This document shows, piece after piece, positions 9,376 through 17,015 of a DNA stretch of 64,000 nucleotides; the first letter of the stretch is position 1; the number at the start of each line of letters is the position of its first letter. The DNA is from Bacteroidota bacterium. GTDB lineage: Bacteria > Bacteroidota > Bacteroidia > Sphingobacteriales > Sphingobacteriaceae. The stretch lies in the NCBI GenBank assembly GCA_023427985.1, contig JAEYZM010000005.1, forward strand, positions 1-64,000, in the 5' to 3' direction. Both the position numbers and the translations under genes were made by a program. A model generated the notes under the pieces. It had not been told where the DNA came from. It searched no databases and saw nothing but the letters and a program-made list of their open reading frames with translations.

Positions 9376-11976
9376 TTATACACTTACTGACTCTATGTTT
9401 TGAAAAACAATTTCTTTGTTATCTAATGCCAATAATATCACCGAATCTTTGTTCACTTTCCCTGCAAGAATTTGTTTCGATAATTCGTTCAATACTTTTT
9501 TCTGCATCACTCGTTTCAATGGTCTAGCACCAAATTGCGGATCGTATCCCAATTCACCCAACCAATCCAAAGCTTCTTCCGTTGCAGAAATTTCAATGCC
9601 CATTTCGGCAAGATTTTTCTGTATCGATTTAAATTGAATCGTTACTATTTCTCTCACTTCTTCTCTATTCAATGGAGTGAACATGATCAACTCATCGATA
9701 CGATTTAAAAATTCTGGTCGAATCGTTTTCTTTAACAAATCAAAGACCTGCAATTTAGTTTTCGCAATTACCTCATCACGATTTACATCATTCAACATCG
9801 CAAACTCTTCTTGTATTAAATGTGCTCCAATATTAGAAGTCATAATGATGATGGTATTTTTGAAATTCACCATGCGCCCTTTATTATCGGTTAACCTACC
9901 ATCGTCCAAAACTTGCAATAATATATTGAATACATCTGGATGCGCTTTCTCAATTTCGTCTAAGAGCACTACCGAATAAGGTCTTCTACGAACCGCTTCG
10001 GTTAATTGTCCGCCTTCATCATAACCCACATATCCCGGAGGCGCACCAATCAATCGCGACACCGCATGTCGTTCTTGATATTCACTCATATCGATACGCG
10101 TCATCGCATTCTCATCGTTGAATAAAAAGTCGGCAAGTGCTTTTGCCAATTCTGTTTTACCCACACCCGTAGTTCCTAAAAATATAAAAGAACCGATCGG
10201 ACGTTTTTTATCTTGCAAACCAGCTCTACTACGTCTCACCGCATCGGCAATGGCTTCAATGGCTTCGTGCTGACCCACTACACGTTTGTGCAACTCCGAT
10301 TCTAAATGCAATAATTTTTCACGCTCACTCTCTATCATTTTGTTCACTGGAATTCCAGTCCAACGCGAAACTACCGAAGCAATATCTTCTGCCGTTACTT
10401 CTTCCTTCATAATGCGAGAAGAATTTTGCTCCAATTCTTTTTTAAATTGTTCGAGTCGATGTTCTGCTTCTTTGATTTTTCCATAGCGAATTTCAGCCAC
10501 CTTGCCATAATCGCCGCTACGCTCGGCTTGCTCTGCCTCAAGTTTCAATTGCTCAATCGCATTCAATTCCTCTTGAATATTATTTACGATTTGTTTCTCC
10601 GAATTCCACTTCGCTCTGAAGGTATTTCGCTCTTCCGATAAGGCAGAAATCTCTTGATTCAACTCCAACAATTTCTTATCATCACCTTCACGCTTGATGG
10701 CCTCGCGTTCAATCTCCAACTGCATAATTCTACGTTCAATTTCATCCAAGGCTTCGGGCACCGAATCCATTTCTAATCGTAATTTCGATGCTGCCTCGTC
10801 CATCAAGTCAATCGCTTTATCGGGTAGAAATCTATCGGAGATATAACGTTGCGATAATTCCACGGAAGCGATAATGGCTTCGTCTTTGATGCGCACTTTA
10901 TGATGCGTTTCATATTTTTCTTTCAAGCCACGCAATATCGAAATTGCATCTTCTGCATCCGGCTCTTCTACCATCACCTTTTGGAATCGGCGTTCCAAAG
11001 CTTTATCTTTTTCTAAATATTTTTGATATTCATTCAAAGTAGTTGCACCTATCGAGCGCAACTCACCACGTGCTAATGCAGGCTTCAAAATATTCGCCGC
11101 ATCCATCGCACCTTCCGATGCTCCCGCTCCAACTAATGTGTGTATCTCATCGATGAATAAAATAATTTCACCATCACTGTTCGTCACTTCCTTCACGACC
11201 GATTTCAATCGCTCTTCAAATTCACCTTTGTATTTTGCACCTGCGATCAATGCACCCATATCAAGTGAGTACACCGTTTTTGTTTTTAAATTTTCTGGCA
11301 CATCGCCCTTCACAATTCGATGCGCAATGCCTTCTGCAATCGCCGTCTTACCTACACCTGGTTCACCAATGAGAATAGGGTTGTTCTTAGTTCTACGCGA
11401 TAATATTTGAATAACCCTACGAATCTCATCGTCTCTACCAATCACCGGATCCAGTTTTCCCGCATCCGCCAACTGATTTAAGTTCTTTGCATATTTATTC
11501 AAGGCTTGATACGTTGCCTCTGCATTTTGATCGTTCACCTTTGCATTGCCTCGCAATTCTTTGATTGCTATTTTCAAATCTTTTTCTGTTAATCCAGCAT
11601 CCTTCAACATGCCCGAAACCTTATCGTTCGCGCTCAACATGGCCAATAGTAAATGTTCCAGCGACACAAACTCATCGCCAAATTCTTTTAACAATTGAAC
11701 GGATTTTTGCAAGACCTGATTCGTGCTGTTCGATAAGTACGGACCATTCCCAGAGACTTTCGGAAAGCTCTGAATCATGGAATCACACACCTCTTTTACA
11801 CGCTGTATATTAACATTGGTTTTCTTTAAAAGATAAGGCACGATGTGTTCGTCTACCTCTATCATAGCCTTCAACAAATGCGCAGTTTCAATCGCTTGTT
11901 GTTGATTCGATACAGTAATTTCAGCAGCCTTGTTAATGGCTTCCTGAGCTTTAATGGTATATTGATTTAAGTTCAT
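9376..11976 (-). CDS. clpB: ATP-dependent disaggregase ClpB
   Basis: An 866-residue Hsp100 chaperone that, with DnaK, threads proteins out of aggregates. The N-terminal double Clp_N repeat begins NLNQYTIKAQEAINKAAE. AAA-1 has Walker A GEPGVGKT (K210), and a long coiled-coil middle domain (residues ~400-530, rich in E, K, L and R) separates it from AAA-2 with GTTGVGKTE (K607). The middle domain distinguishes ClpB from ClpA and ClpC, and no ClpP-binding IGF loop was noticed. Length is normal. The ATG at 11976 matches the conserved family N terminus. Confidence 0.97.
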   Translation of the reverse strand: MNLNQYTIKAQEAINKAAEITVSNQQQAIETAHLLKAMIEVDEHIVPYLLKKTNVNIQRVKEVCDSMIQSFPKVSGNGPYLSNSTNQVLQKSVQLLKEFGDEFVSLEHLLLAMLSANDKVSGMLKDAGLTEKDLKIAIKELRGNAKVNDQNAEATYQALNKYAKNLNQLADAGKLDPVIGRDDEIRRVIQILSRRTKNNPILIGEPGVGKTAIAEGIAHRIVKGDVPENLKTKTVYSLDMGALIAGAKYKGEFEERLKSVVKEVTNSDGEIILFIDEIHTLVGAGASEGAMDAANILKPALARGELRSIGATTLNEYQKYLEKDKALERRFQKVMVEEPDAEDAISILRGLKEKYETHHKVRIKDEAIIASVELSQRYISDRFLPDKAIDLMDEAASKLRLEMDSVPEALDEIERRIMQLEIEREAIKREGDDKKLLELNQEISALSEERNTFRAKWNSEKQIVNNIQEELNAIEQLKLEAEQAERSGDYGKVAEIRYGKIKEAEHRLEQFKKELEQNSSRIMKEEVTAEDIASVVSRWTGIPVNKMIESEREKLLHLESELHKRVVGQHEAIEAIADAVRRSRAGLQDKKRPIGSFIFLGTTGVGKTELAKALADFLFNDENAMTRIDMSEYQERHAVSRLIGAPPGYVGYDEGGQLTEAVRRRPYSVVLLDEIEKAHPDVFNILLQVLDDGRLTDNKGRMVNFKNTIIIMTSNIGAHLIQEEFAMLNDVNRDEVIAKTKLQVFDLLKKTIRPEFLNRIDELIMFTPLNREEVREIVTIQFKSIQKNLAEMGIEISATEEALDWLGELGYDPQFGARPLKRVMQKKVLNELSKQILAGKVNKDSVILLALDNKEIVFQNIESVSV

Positions 11977-12063
11977 ACGTTTTGTATTTACTTTATCCCA
12001 TCAAAGCATATTCCATTGCTTATGCCGATGTATTTCCCTGAAAATATGGCATCTAAAAATACA

Positions 12064-12097
12064 AACAGCAAGACAATTCTTCATTAATCTTGCTGTT
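12064..12097 (-). terminator. Probable terminator downstream of the SRPBCC gene
   Basis: Perfect 10-bp arms AACAGCAAGA and TCTTGCTGTT with a 14-nt loop, followed on the minus strand by TGTATTTTT. It lies in the 200-bp gap between clpB and the SRPBCC gene at 12178. The same gap contains two copies of ATGCCGATGTA (near 12022 and 12149), a word that recurs in this genome's intergenic DNA. Confidence 0.5.
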
Positions 12098-12177
12098 CGT
12101 ACTGAATTATTGACCGATGTAAGCATCGACCTAAAATTTTTTTTACGTATGCCGATGTATCCTTCGAATGAAATTTC

Positions 12178-12579
12178 TTAGACTAAAACTTCTTTTAATT
12201 TTTGTGCTTGATGATTCACCAATTTACCCAATGGACCCATCGCCATCATTTTGATAAATGGATTTAAGTCGGCATTGATTGTCATCTGCACCGCAGACGA
12301 ATTTGCATCGAGCGACTCAATCGTCCATACAATATTCAAATCAAATGCAGTAGGCGCAGAAGGCACAATGGTAATTTTTCCATCCGGATTTTTCTCCGAA
12401 AATTTCAATTCCAACTTCGCCATATTCTGAATGGTAAATTTGCATTCATCCTCTGTAGAAGACCAATTGTACACATTCTCAGGCATCAAGACCTGATGAT
12501 TATTGGCATTCGCCAAAAAAGTAAAAACCTCCGACAGAGGTTTGTGTATAGTTTGTTTATCGCTTTGTATGCTCGTCAT
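12178..12579 (-). CDS. SRPBCC-fold (START/polyketide cyclase-like) protein
   Basis: A 133-residue cytoplasmic protein. The pattern of an N-terminal strand, a helix (LSEVFTFLANANNHQVLMPENV), six further strands and a long C-terminal helix (LGKLVNHQAQKLKEVLV) fits the SRPBCC lipid/ligand-binding fold. Position after a conserved 'shape the ligand pocket' pattern does not identify a ligand. The gene stands alone between pyrE and clpB on the same strand, with a 7-bp tandem repeat at its 5' side. Confidence 0.7.
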   Translation of the reverse strand: MTSIQSDKQTIHKPLSEVFTFLANANNHQVLMPENVYNWSSTEDECKFTIQNMAKLELKFSEKNPDGKITIVPSAPTAFDLNIVWTIESLDANSSAVQMTINADLNPFIKMMAMGPLGKLVNHQAQKLKEVLV

Positions 12580-12585
12580 AAAAAT

Positions 12586-12614
12586 GTATTAAGTATTAAG
12601 TATTAAGTATTAAG
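12586..12614. repeat. 7-bp tandem repeat (GTATTAA x4)
   Basis: Four uninterrupted GTATTAA units directly upstream of the SRPBCC start codon. The end of this array, ...GTATTAAGACT, recurs at 33704-33721 after msrA, so the element is dispersed rather than purely local slippage. Confidence 0.85.
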
Positions 12615-12655
12615 ACTGTTCATTTGTGCTATTTAGTATTGTTTAGCACTACTCC

Positions 12656-12713
12656 ACGAACCTACGAACCCACGAGCATACGAGCATTCGAACCTACGAG
12701 CATTCGAACTACG
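12656..12713. repeat. 8-bp iterated repeat (ACGARCNT family) running into the pyrE stop codon
   Basis: Seven imperfect 8-bp units, for example ACGAACCT, ACGAACCC, ACGAGCAT and TCGAACCT. On the minus (sense) strand this reads TTCGAATGCTCGTAGG-type sequence immediately after, and overlapping, the TAG of pyrE. The same family overlaps the coaD stop (15018-15121) and follows the rpsA stop (22984-23060), always in the sense orientation. Confidence 0.85.
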
Positions 12714-13362
12714 CTATCTCCGTATGTCCCCAATGTTCAGGATCTTCTCTCCAAGATTTTAAAACTTCAACATCGGCTTCGTTGATGTAGCCCGAGCTTA
12801 ATGCTTGATCGATTAAATCGTTGTAATTACTCAATGATATTAATTTGCAATTGGCAATATTGAAATTTTCAATTGCTTTATCGAAACCATAATTGAAAAT
12901 AGAAACCATACCTACCACTTCACAACCCGCTGCACGTAATGCTTCTACTGCTTTCAAACTACTCTTTCCTGTCGACACTAAATCTTCAACAACAACTACA
13001 CGCTGACCTTCTTTCACTTCACCTTCAATCATGTTATTCATTCCATGATCTTTAGGTGCCGATCGAACGTATGCAAATGGCAATCCCAATTCTTGCGCAA
13101 CCAATACCCCTTGCGGAATTCCAGCAGTTGCCACACCTGCAATTAGATTTACTGAACTAAACTCTTCTGTAATCACTTCCGATAATCGCTGACGAATGAA
13201 TGTACGTACCGGAGGATAAGAAAGAGTTACTCTGTTATCGCAATAAATAGGCGACTTCCAACCAGAAGCCCATGTGAATGGATTTGATGGTTGCAATTTA
13301 ATTGCTTTGATTTGAAGCAAAAATTCTGCTACTTTTAACGACGTATCCCTCTTAGTAATCAT
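12709..13362 (-). CDS. pyrE: Orotate phosphoribosyltransferase
   Basis: A 217-residue enzyme converting orotate and PRPP to orotidine 5'-monophosphate in pyrimidine synthesis. The PRPP-binding motif is VVVVEDLVSTGKSS. The N-terminal FTWASGWKSPIYCDNR and GVATAGIPQG are typical of the family. It starts 7 bp from the start codon of the divergent Nudix gene, and its TAG stop lies within an 8-bp repeat array. Other pyrimidine genes in the window (pyrR, pyrB) are 10 kb away, so it is not in a pyr operon here. Confidence 0.95.
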   Translation of the reverse strand: MITKRDTSLKVAEFLLQIKAIKLQPSNPFTWASGWKSPIYCDNRVTLSYPPVRTFIRQRLSEVITEEFSSVNLIAGVATAGIPQGVLVAQELGLPFAYVRSAPKDHGMNNMIEGEVKEGQRVVVVEDLVSTGKSSLKAVEALRAAGCEVVGMVSIFNYGFDKAIENFNIANCKLISLSNYNDLIDQALSSGYINEADVEVLKSWREDPEHWGHTEIA

Positions 13363-13366
13363 ACCG

Positions 13367-13374
13367 CAAATGTA
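13367..13374 (-). promoter_or_regulatory. Candidate -7 box for pyrE (TACATTTG)
   Basis: On the minus strand TACATTTG matches the Bacteroidota TAnnTTTG consensus, only 4 nt before the pyrE ATG. It overlaps the start codon of the divergent Nudix gene. If used, the pyrE message would be nearly leaderless. No convincing -33 element was found. Confidence 0.4.
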
Positions 13375-13975
13375 TAAAATTTATATCAACGATAAACCCA
13401 TAATTTTTAGCAATAACATCGATGTACAAGATATTATTGTCGATGAAAATACAACATGCTATGAATCAGATGATTTAAAATTTTCCGAAGAATTTCTAAA
13501 TCGGCATTTAAGCTCCAATTCCACAATTATTACGTGTCAAAACCCCGAAAAAAGTTTTGGAAATTTCACAAAAAATCTTATATTAATTGAAGCCGCTGGA
13601 GGAATCGTTTATCACCAAAATTCGAACGATATATTATTCATCTTTAGACGCAACAAATGGGATTTGCCAAAAGGAAAAATTGACGATGGTGAATCCATAG
13701 AACAGGCAGCATTACGTGAAGTGGAAGAAGAATGCGGAATCCATTCGCACAAAATAATTCGAAAATTCAAGGATACGTATCATATCTATTTCTTCAAAAA
13801 CGAATGGATACTAAAAAAAACGTATTGGTTCATCATGCAATGTGAAAGCCCTGAAACCCTTATTCCACAAGCAGAAGAAGACATCACAGAAATTAAATGG
13901 GTCGATAAAAATAGTTTGAATGAAATTTATCAAAACACGTATGTTATGGTAGCAGAAATGTTGCTAGAACTGTGA
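13370..13975 (+). CDS. Nudix hydrolase with an N-terminal extension
   Basis: A 201-residue protein. The C-terminal ~135 residues form a Nudix domain with the signature GKIDDGESIEQAALREVEEECG (GX5EX7REUXEEXGU), which binds Mg2+ and cleaves a nucleoside diphosphate linked to another moiety; the substrate cannot be read from sequence. Residues 1-75 resemble no domain I recognise. It is divergent from pyrE with 7 bp between start codons, so the promoter of one must lie inside the other's coding region or this gene is leaderless. Confidence 0.9.
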   Translation: MYKIYINDKPIIFSNNIDVQDIIVDENTTCYESDDLKFSEEFLNRHLSSNSTIITCQNPEKSFGNFTKNLILIEAAGGIVYHQNSNDILFIFRRNKWDLPKGKIDDGESIEQAALREVEEECGIHSHKIIRKFKDTYHIYFFKNEWILKKTYWFIMQCESPETLIPQAEEDITEIKWVDKNSLNEIYQNTYVMVAEMLLEL

Positions 13976-13976
13976 A

Positions 13977-14004
13977 TTAAAAATTAAGAATTAAGAGTTA
14001 AGAG
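13977..14004 (+). repeat. AATTAAG/AGTTAAG short-period repeat
   Basis: The stretch reads AATTAAGAATTAAGAGTTAAG at its core, immediately after the Nudix stop. The same 20-bp phrase recurs at 32403-32422, immediately after the acr3 stop, which makes it a dispersed 3'-flanking element rather than chance. Confidence 0.7.
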
Positions 14005-14071
14005 TGATGAACGAGGTGTACAATTATTGATTTAAGTGTTTCAAAAATATATTTTAATTACATTTATCCTT

Positions 14072-14458
14072 ATGAAAATTTTTCTTCCCCTAATAACAGT
14101 TTCTCTTTTTTTCTTTTCATGTGAAGAAGAGAATAAAGTAAAATCGATTGAAAAAGAAGTTCGCATCGATTCGATGCAAATTGAACCTACAATGCGCTTA
14201 GGCGATATTGCAAATTTCAAGATTTACTTCAGCTACGAAAATCCATGTGCTACTTTTTCACGATTAGAAAACACTGTTGTTTTAGATACCATTTTCTTAA
14301 AAGCATTTGGTAATTATAGAGAAGGAAATTGTTTAACAGTAGAAAGTCCCGATTCTACCTATATCAATTATGAAGCCCGTACCCTCGGCACAAAATACTT
14401 TAAATGGAAACAATTGAATGGTCAAGAAAAAGTCGACTCATTTCGTGTTGTCATGTAA
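14072..14458 (+). CDS. Small lipoprotein of unknown function
   Basis: The ATG at 14072 gives a 128-residue protein with a lipoprotein signal, MKIFLPLITVSLFFFSC, in which the cysteine is preceded by FFS. A GTG at 14036 would put 12 residues in front of the signal and is less likely. The mature region (EEENKVKSIEKEVRIDSMQ...) contains two cysteines (in PCATFS and GNCLTV) that could form a disulfide. I do not recognise a family. It is likely anchored to the outer or inner membrane and lies between the Nudix gene and the convergent MepB-like gene. Confidence 0.7.
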   Translation: MKIFLPLITVSLFFFSCEEENKVKSIEKEVRIDSMQIEPTMRLGDIANFKIYFSYENPCATFSRLENTVVLDTIFLKAFGNYREGNCLTVESPDSTYINYEARTLGTKYFKWKQLNGQEKVDSFRVVM

Positions 14459-14474
14459 GAAAAACCATTTAATG

Positions 14475-14993
14475 TTAAATTTTATTTAGCAATTTCAATG
14501 CAAGTTCAAGGTCAACTGATGCCTTGTCATTTACTGTTAAAAAATAATTTAACTGCCATTGTTGTGTTTTGATAGCTTGTTTATTGGAAGGTTTTTCCCA
14601 AGGTGGATATACTCTTATTCCACGTTTTCCAGATTTAGCCTCAGTACTTAAAATACCATTTTCCAGCAATACAGATTTAGGAAAAATAAATTGTCCAAAA
14701 TGTTCCTTAGACCTTGAACTTATGATGATTAAATCAAAATCGTCTAATACGTTATAAGGTTCCGTTATTCCATCTATATTCCTCTTCCAAATTGTCACAA
14801 ACTGACCTATTTTTGTTGGTGTAATTTTTGAAAATCGATAATGAATTTTCTTCGTGTTAAGTAAAAAAGTACAAGCTCCATATTCCTTACTTTCATAATT
14901 TTCATTAAAGTTAAAGAAATCAAAACCACATCTTTTATACACAACTTCATTCAGCATTTTCAAATCAGATGCTAATCTATTTTCAATTTCCAT
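14475..14993 (-). CDS. MepB family protein
   Basis: A 172-residue protein. The segments RFSKITPTKIGQFVTIWKR, GQFIFPKSVLLENGILS, GKRGIRVYPPW and KTQQWQLNYFL match the MepB family, named for the gene next to the MepA efflux pump in Staphylococcus aureus. The molecular role of MepB is not known. Here there is no adjacent mepA or mepR, so the name carries no drug-resistance implication. It converges on the lipoprotein gene. Confidence 0.85.
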   Translation of the reverse strand: MEIENRLASDLKMLNEVVYKRCGFDFFNFNENYESKEYGACTFLLNTKKIHYRFSKITPTKIGQFVTIWKRNIDGITEPYNVLDDFDLIIISSRSKEHFGQFIFPKSVLLENGILSTEAKSGKRGIRVYPPWEKPSNKQAIKTQQWQLNYFLTVNDKASVDLELALKLLNKI

Positions 14994-15017
14994 AATTTAA
15001 TTTGTGTTGTGTTCCCC

Positions 15018-15121
15018 ACGAACTTACGAACCTACGAACCCACGAACATACGAACATACGAACATACGAACATACGAACCTACGAACCCACGAACCTACG
15101 AACCCACGAACCTACGAACCT
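15018..15121. repeat. 8-bp tandem repeat array, 13 units (ACGAACNT)
   Basis: Thirteen contiguous 8-bp units: ACGAACTT, ACGAACCT, ACGAACCC, four ACGAACAT, then alternating ACGAACCT/ACGAACCC. The last units lie inside coaD: its final two sense codons and TAG stop (15112-15120) are repeat sequence. The regularity is too short-period to be CRISPR. Confidence 0.95.
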
Positions 15122-15585
15122 CCCAGCATCTTCAACGCTTCCTTCGGCACAAACTGCTCCACATCGCCCCCATTCCTTAAGATATCACGAACAATGGTTG
15201 AACTAATCGCAGAAAAACCTGGTTTCGATAAAATAAAAATACTTTCAATATCGGGATGCATCGCATGATTCATTTGCGCAATCGCTTTTTCGTATTCGAA
15301 ATCGGACACCGAGCGAATGCCTCGAATCATATATTGTGCTCCAATCTTCTTACAATAATCTACCGTTAAGCCAGTATAACTTAGCACTTCTACCTTCTCA
15401 TACGATTTGAAAACTTCTTGCAACATTTCCAAACGCTTTTCGGCCGATAAAAAAGATTGTTTCGTGCTGTTTAAGCCTATTCCCACATATACTTTATCGA
15501 ACAATGGCAAGGCACGATTGAGTATGTCGATGTGTGCCAATGTAATGGGGTCAAAGGAACCTGGAAATAGTGCGATCTTTTTCAT
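15112..15585 (-). CDS. coaD: Phosphopantetheine adenylyltransferase
   Basis: A 157-residue enzyme that transfers AMP from ATP to 4'-phosphopantetheine to make dephospho-CoA. The nucleotidyltransferase T/HxGH motif appears as GSFDPITLAH (T15, H18), and ISSTIVRDILRNGGDV is the ISST-type C-terminal motif. It is the last gene of the DUF3822-rsmD-coaD unit, 9 bp after rsmD. The C terminus (MLGGS) and stop are supplied by the 8-bp repeat array, which suggests the array replaced or trimmed the original end. Confidence 0.95.
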   Translation of the reverse strand: MKKIALFPGSFDPITLAHIDILNRALPLFDKVYVGIGLNSTKQSFLSAEKRLEMLQEVFKSYEKVEVLSYTGLTVDYCKKIGAQYMIRGIRSVSDFEYEKAIAQMNHAMHPDIESIFILSKPGFSAISSTIVRDILRNGGDVEQFVPKEALKMLGGS

Positions 15586-15594
15586 ACAACGAAA

Positions 15595-16134
15595 TTACAA
15601 ATTTTTGGAACTAAAAAAGGAAAAGGTAGAGTAACCGTATTTTCGGTCTTCTACAAATCCGGGTACATGATTTAATTGCTGCACACTCGCATGTTCGATA
15701 ATAAGCATGCCTTCTTCTTTCAATAAATTATTTTTCAATACGCGCTCCGCAATTTCTGGAATGCGATTTAAATCATAAGGCGGATCGGCAAAGATAAGGT
15801 CGTATTTTTCGTAAGCCGACTCTAAATATTTGAAGACATCGGCGCGAACAACATCGATTTGAAAATTTAATTTTTTAGAAGTTTCCTTGATGAAATCGAC
15901 ACATGCTGGATGTTTATCCACTGCAAGAATAGACGAACAACCGCGCGATGCAAATTCGTAGGAAATATTTCCAGTTCCTGCAAATAAATCGAGCAGATTC
16001 ATCTCATAAAAATCTATGGAATGTTGTAAAATATTAAAGAGTGCTTCCTTCGCAATATCGGTAGTTGGTCGAACCGGAAGCTTCGCAGGCGCTTGTATTC
16101 TCAAGCCTTTGTGTGATCCCGAAATTATTCGCAT
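15595..16134 (-). CDS. rsmD: 16S rRNA (guanine(966)-N(2))-methyltransferase
   Basis: A 179-residue SAM-dependent enzyme that modifies G966 of 16S rRNA in the 30S subunit. It starts with the conserved MRIISGSHKGLRI and continues with VRPTTDIAKEALFNIL. The SAM motif I is LLDLFAGTGNISYE and the catalytic motif is FADPPYD. Its start overlaps the end of the DUF3822 gene by 10 bp, and coaD follows; this trio is a conserved Bacteroidota arrangement. Confidence 0.95.
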   Translation of the reverse strand: MRIISGSHKGLRIQAPAKLPVRPTTDIAKEALFNILQHSIDFYEMNLLDLFAGTGNISYEFASRGCSSILAVDKHPACVDFIKETSKKLNFQIDVVRADVFKYLESAYEKYDLIFADPPYDLNRIPEIAERVLKNNLLKEEGMLIIEHASVQQLNHVPGFVEDRKYGYSTFSFFSSKNL

Positions 16135-16979
16135 AACAAGGCATTGTATAAATAGGCGAATCGATGTATGCTCTTTTCCTTTTCTATTCTACTCGCATAT
16201 TCAAACTTTCTGTCGATGCTAGCGAAGAAAATATTCGAGAAGTAATTTTTCAACATCGCATGTCGCTCATCCTCCGCTTCTACATCGCCCATCAAGACAA
16301 TCTGTAATTGAGCTGTAGGGATTCCAAACTGTTCGGATATATATACCGGAAAGTAAATGAAATCTTCAATCGTTTTAAACTTAAAGGTATTGTACAAAAT
16401 GCAATTGTTATTTTGCATCAAGGCCAACTCAAATTGATCTTCATTCAGATTGATGTACATCGTGTACCCTTGCATACCTGCATGCTGAATGTACGTAAAG
16501 AGACAAGCCGATGAATGTACAACTTCCACATCTGGAAATTTAGATCGCACCATCGCCAACTCTTGAATGTCCATCGCATAAATCATCTTCGCATTGAGCA
16601 ATGGAATTTTTGAACGATGAATTTTATGTAGTTCTATTTCTGTGTTTTGAAAATTTAATAACTCTTCCTCCTTATTCAAATCGTAAAAGGGCTCCGGAAC
16701 CAAGGCATGTTGGGTCGATGTATTCACGTACACCACCCTTGCGAAGTCTTTTTGAAGAAAATCGGTATTGGCCAACACTTCTTTGTACTGCTTTTTCCCA
16801 TCAAACAAATGAAACTCTGCTTGCAATACAAATTTCTTACGGTCTGAGTCAAAGGCCAGTGCCTGAAACTTGTTTCCATTAAATTTGAAGATTAAATCGT
16901 AACGCGCATTTTTATCGAAATAAAAACTTTCGTCAACTCTTTCTAATTTCTTAATGTTTAATGTATTTTGTTCCGACAT
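16125..16979 (-). CDS. DUF3822 family protein
   Basis: A 284-residue protein of the Bacteroidota-specific DUF3822 family, recognised by its position directly upstream of rsmD-coaD and by its N-terminal ESFYFDKNARYDLIFKF pattern. The fold is thought to resemble actin-like ATPases (an ASKHA-type layout), but no activity has been shown. The ATG at 16979 is preferred over a GTG two codons upstream. No signal peptide is seen, so it should be cytoplasmic. Confidence 0.8.
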   Translation of the reverse strand: MSEQNTLNIKKLERVDESFYFDKNARYDLIFKFNGNKFQALAFDSDRKKFVLQAEFHLFDGKKQYKEVLANTDFLQKDFARVVYVNTSTQHALVPEPFYDLNKEEELLNFQNTEIELHKIHRSKIPLLNAKMIYAMDIQELAMVRSKFPDVEVVHSSACLFTYIQHAGMQGYTMYINLNEDQFELALMQNNNCILYNTFKFKTIEDFIYFPVYISEQFGIPTAQLQIVLMGDVEAEDERHAMLKNYFSNIFFASIDRKFEYASRIEKEKSIHRFAYLYNALLCE

Positions 16980-17015
16980 ATTCACAAAAGTATAATTATT
17001 TAACTATTAATAAAA

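Noticed and set aside
15018..15121. CRISPR-like array
   Set aside because: The period is 8 bp with no spacers, and no cas genes are present.
15002..15268. Forward ORFs made of repeated THEHTNIRTYEHTN-like residues
   Set aside because: They are translations of the 8-bp repeat array and antisense to coaD; no independent coding evidence.
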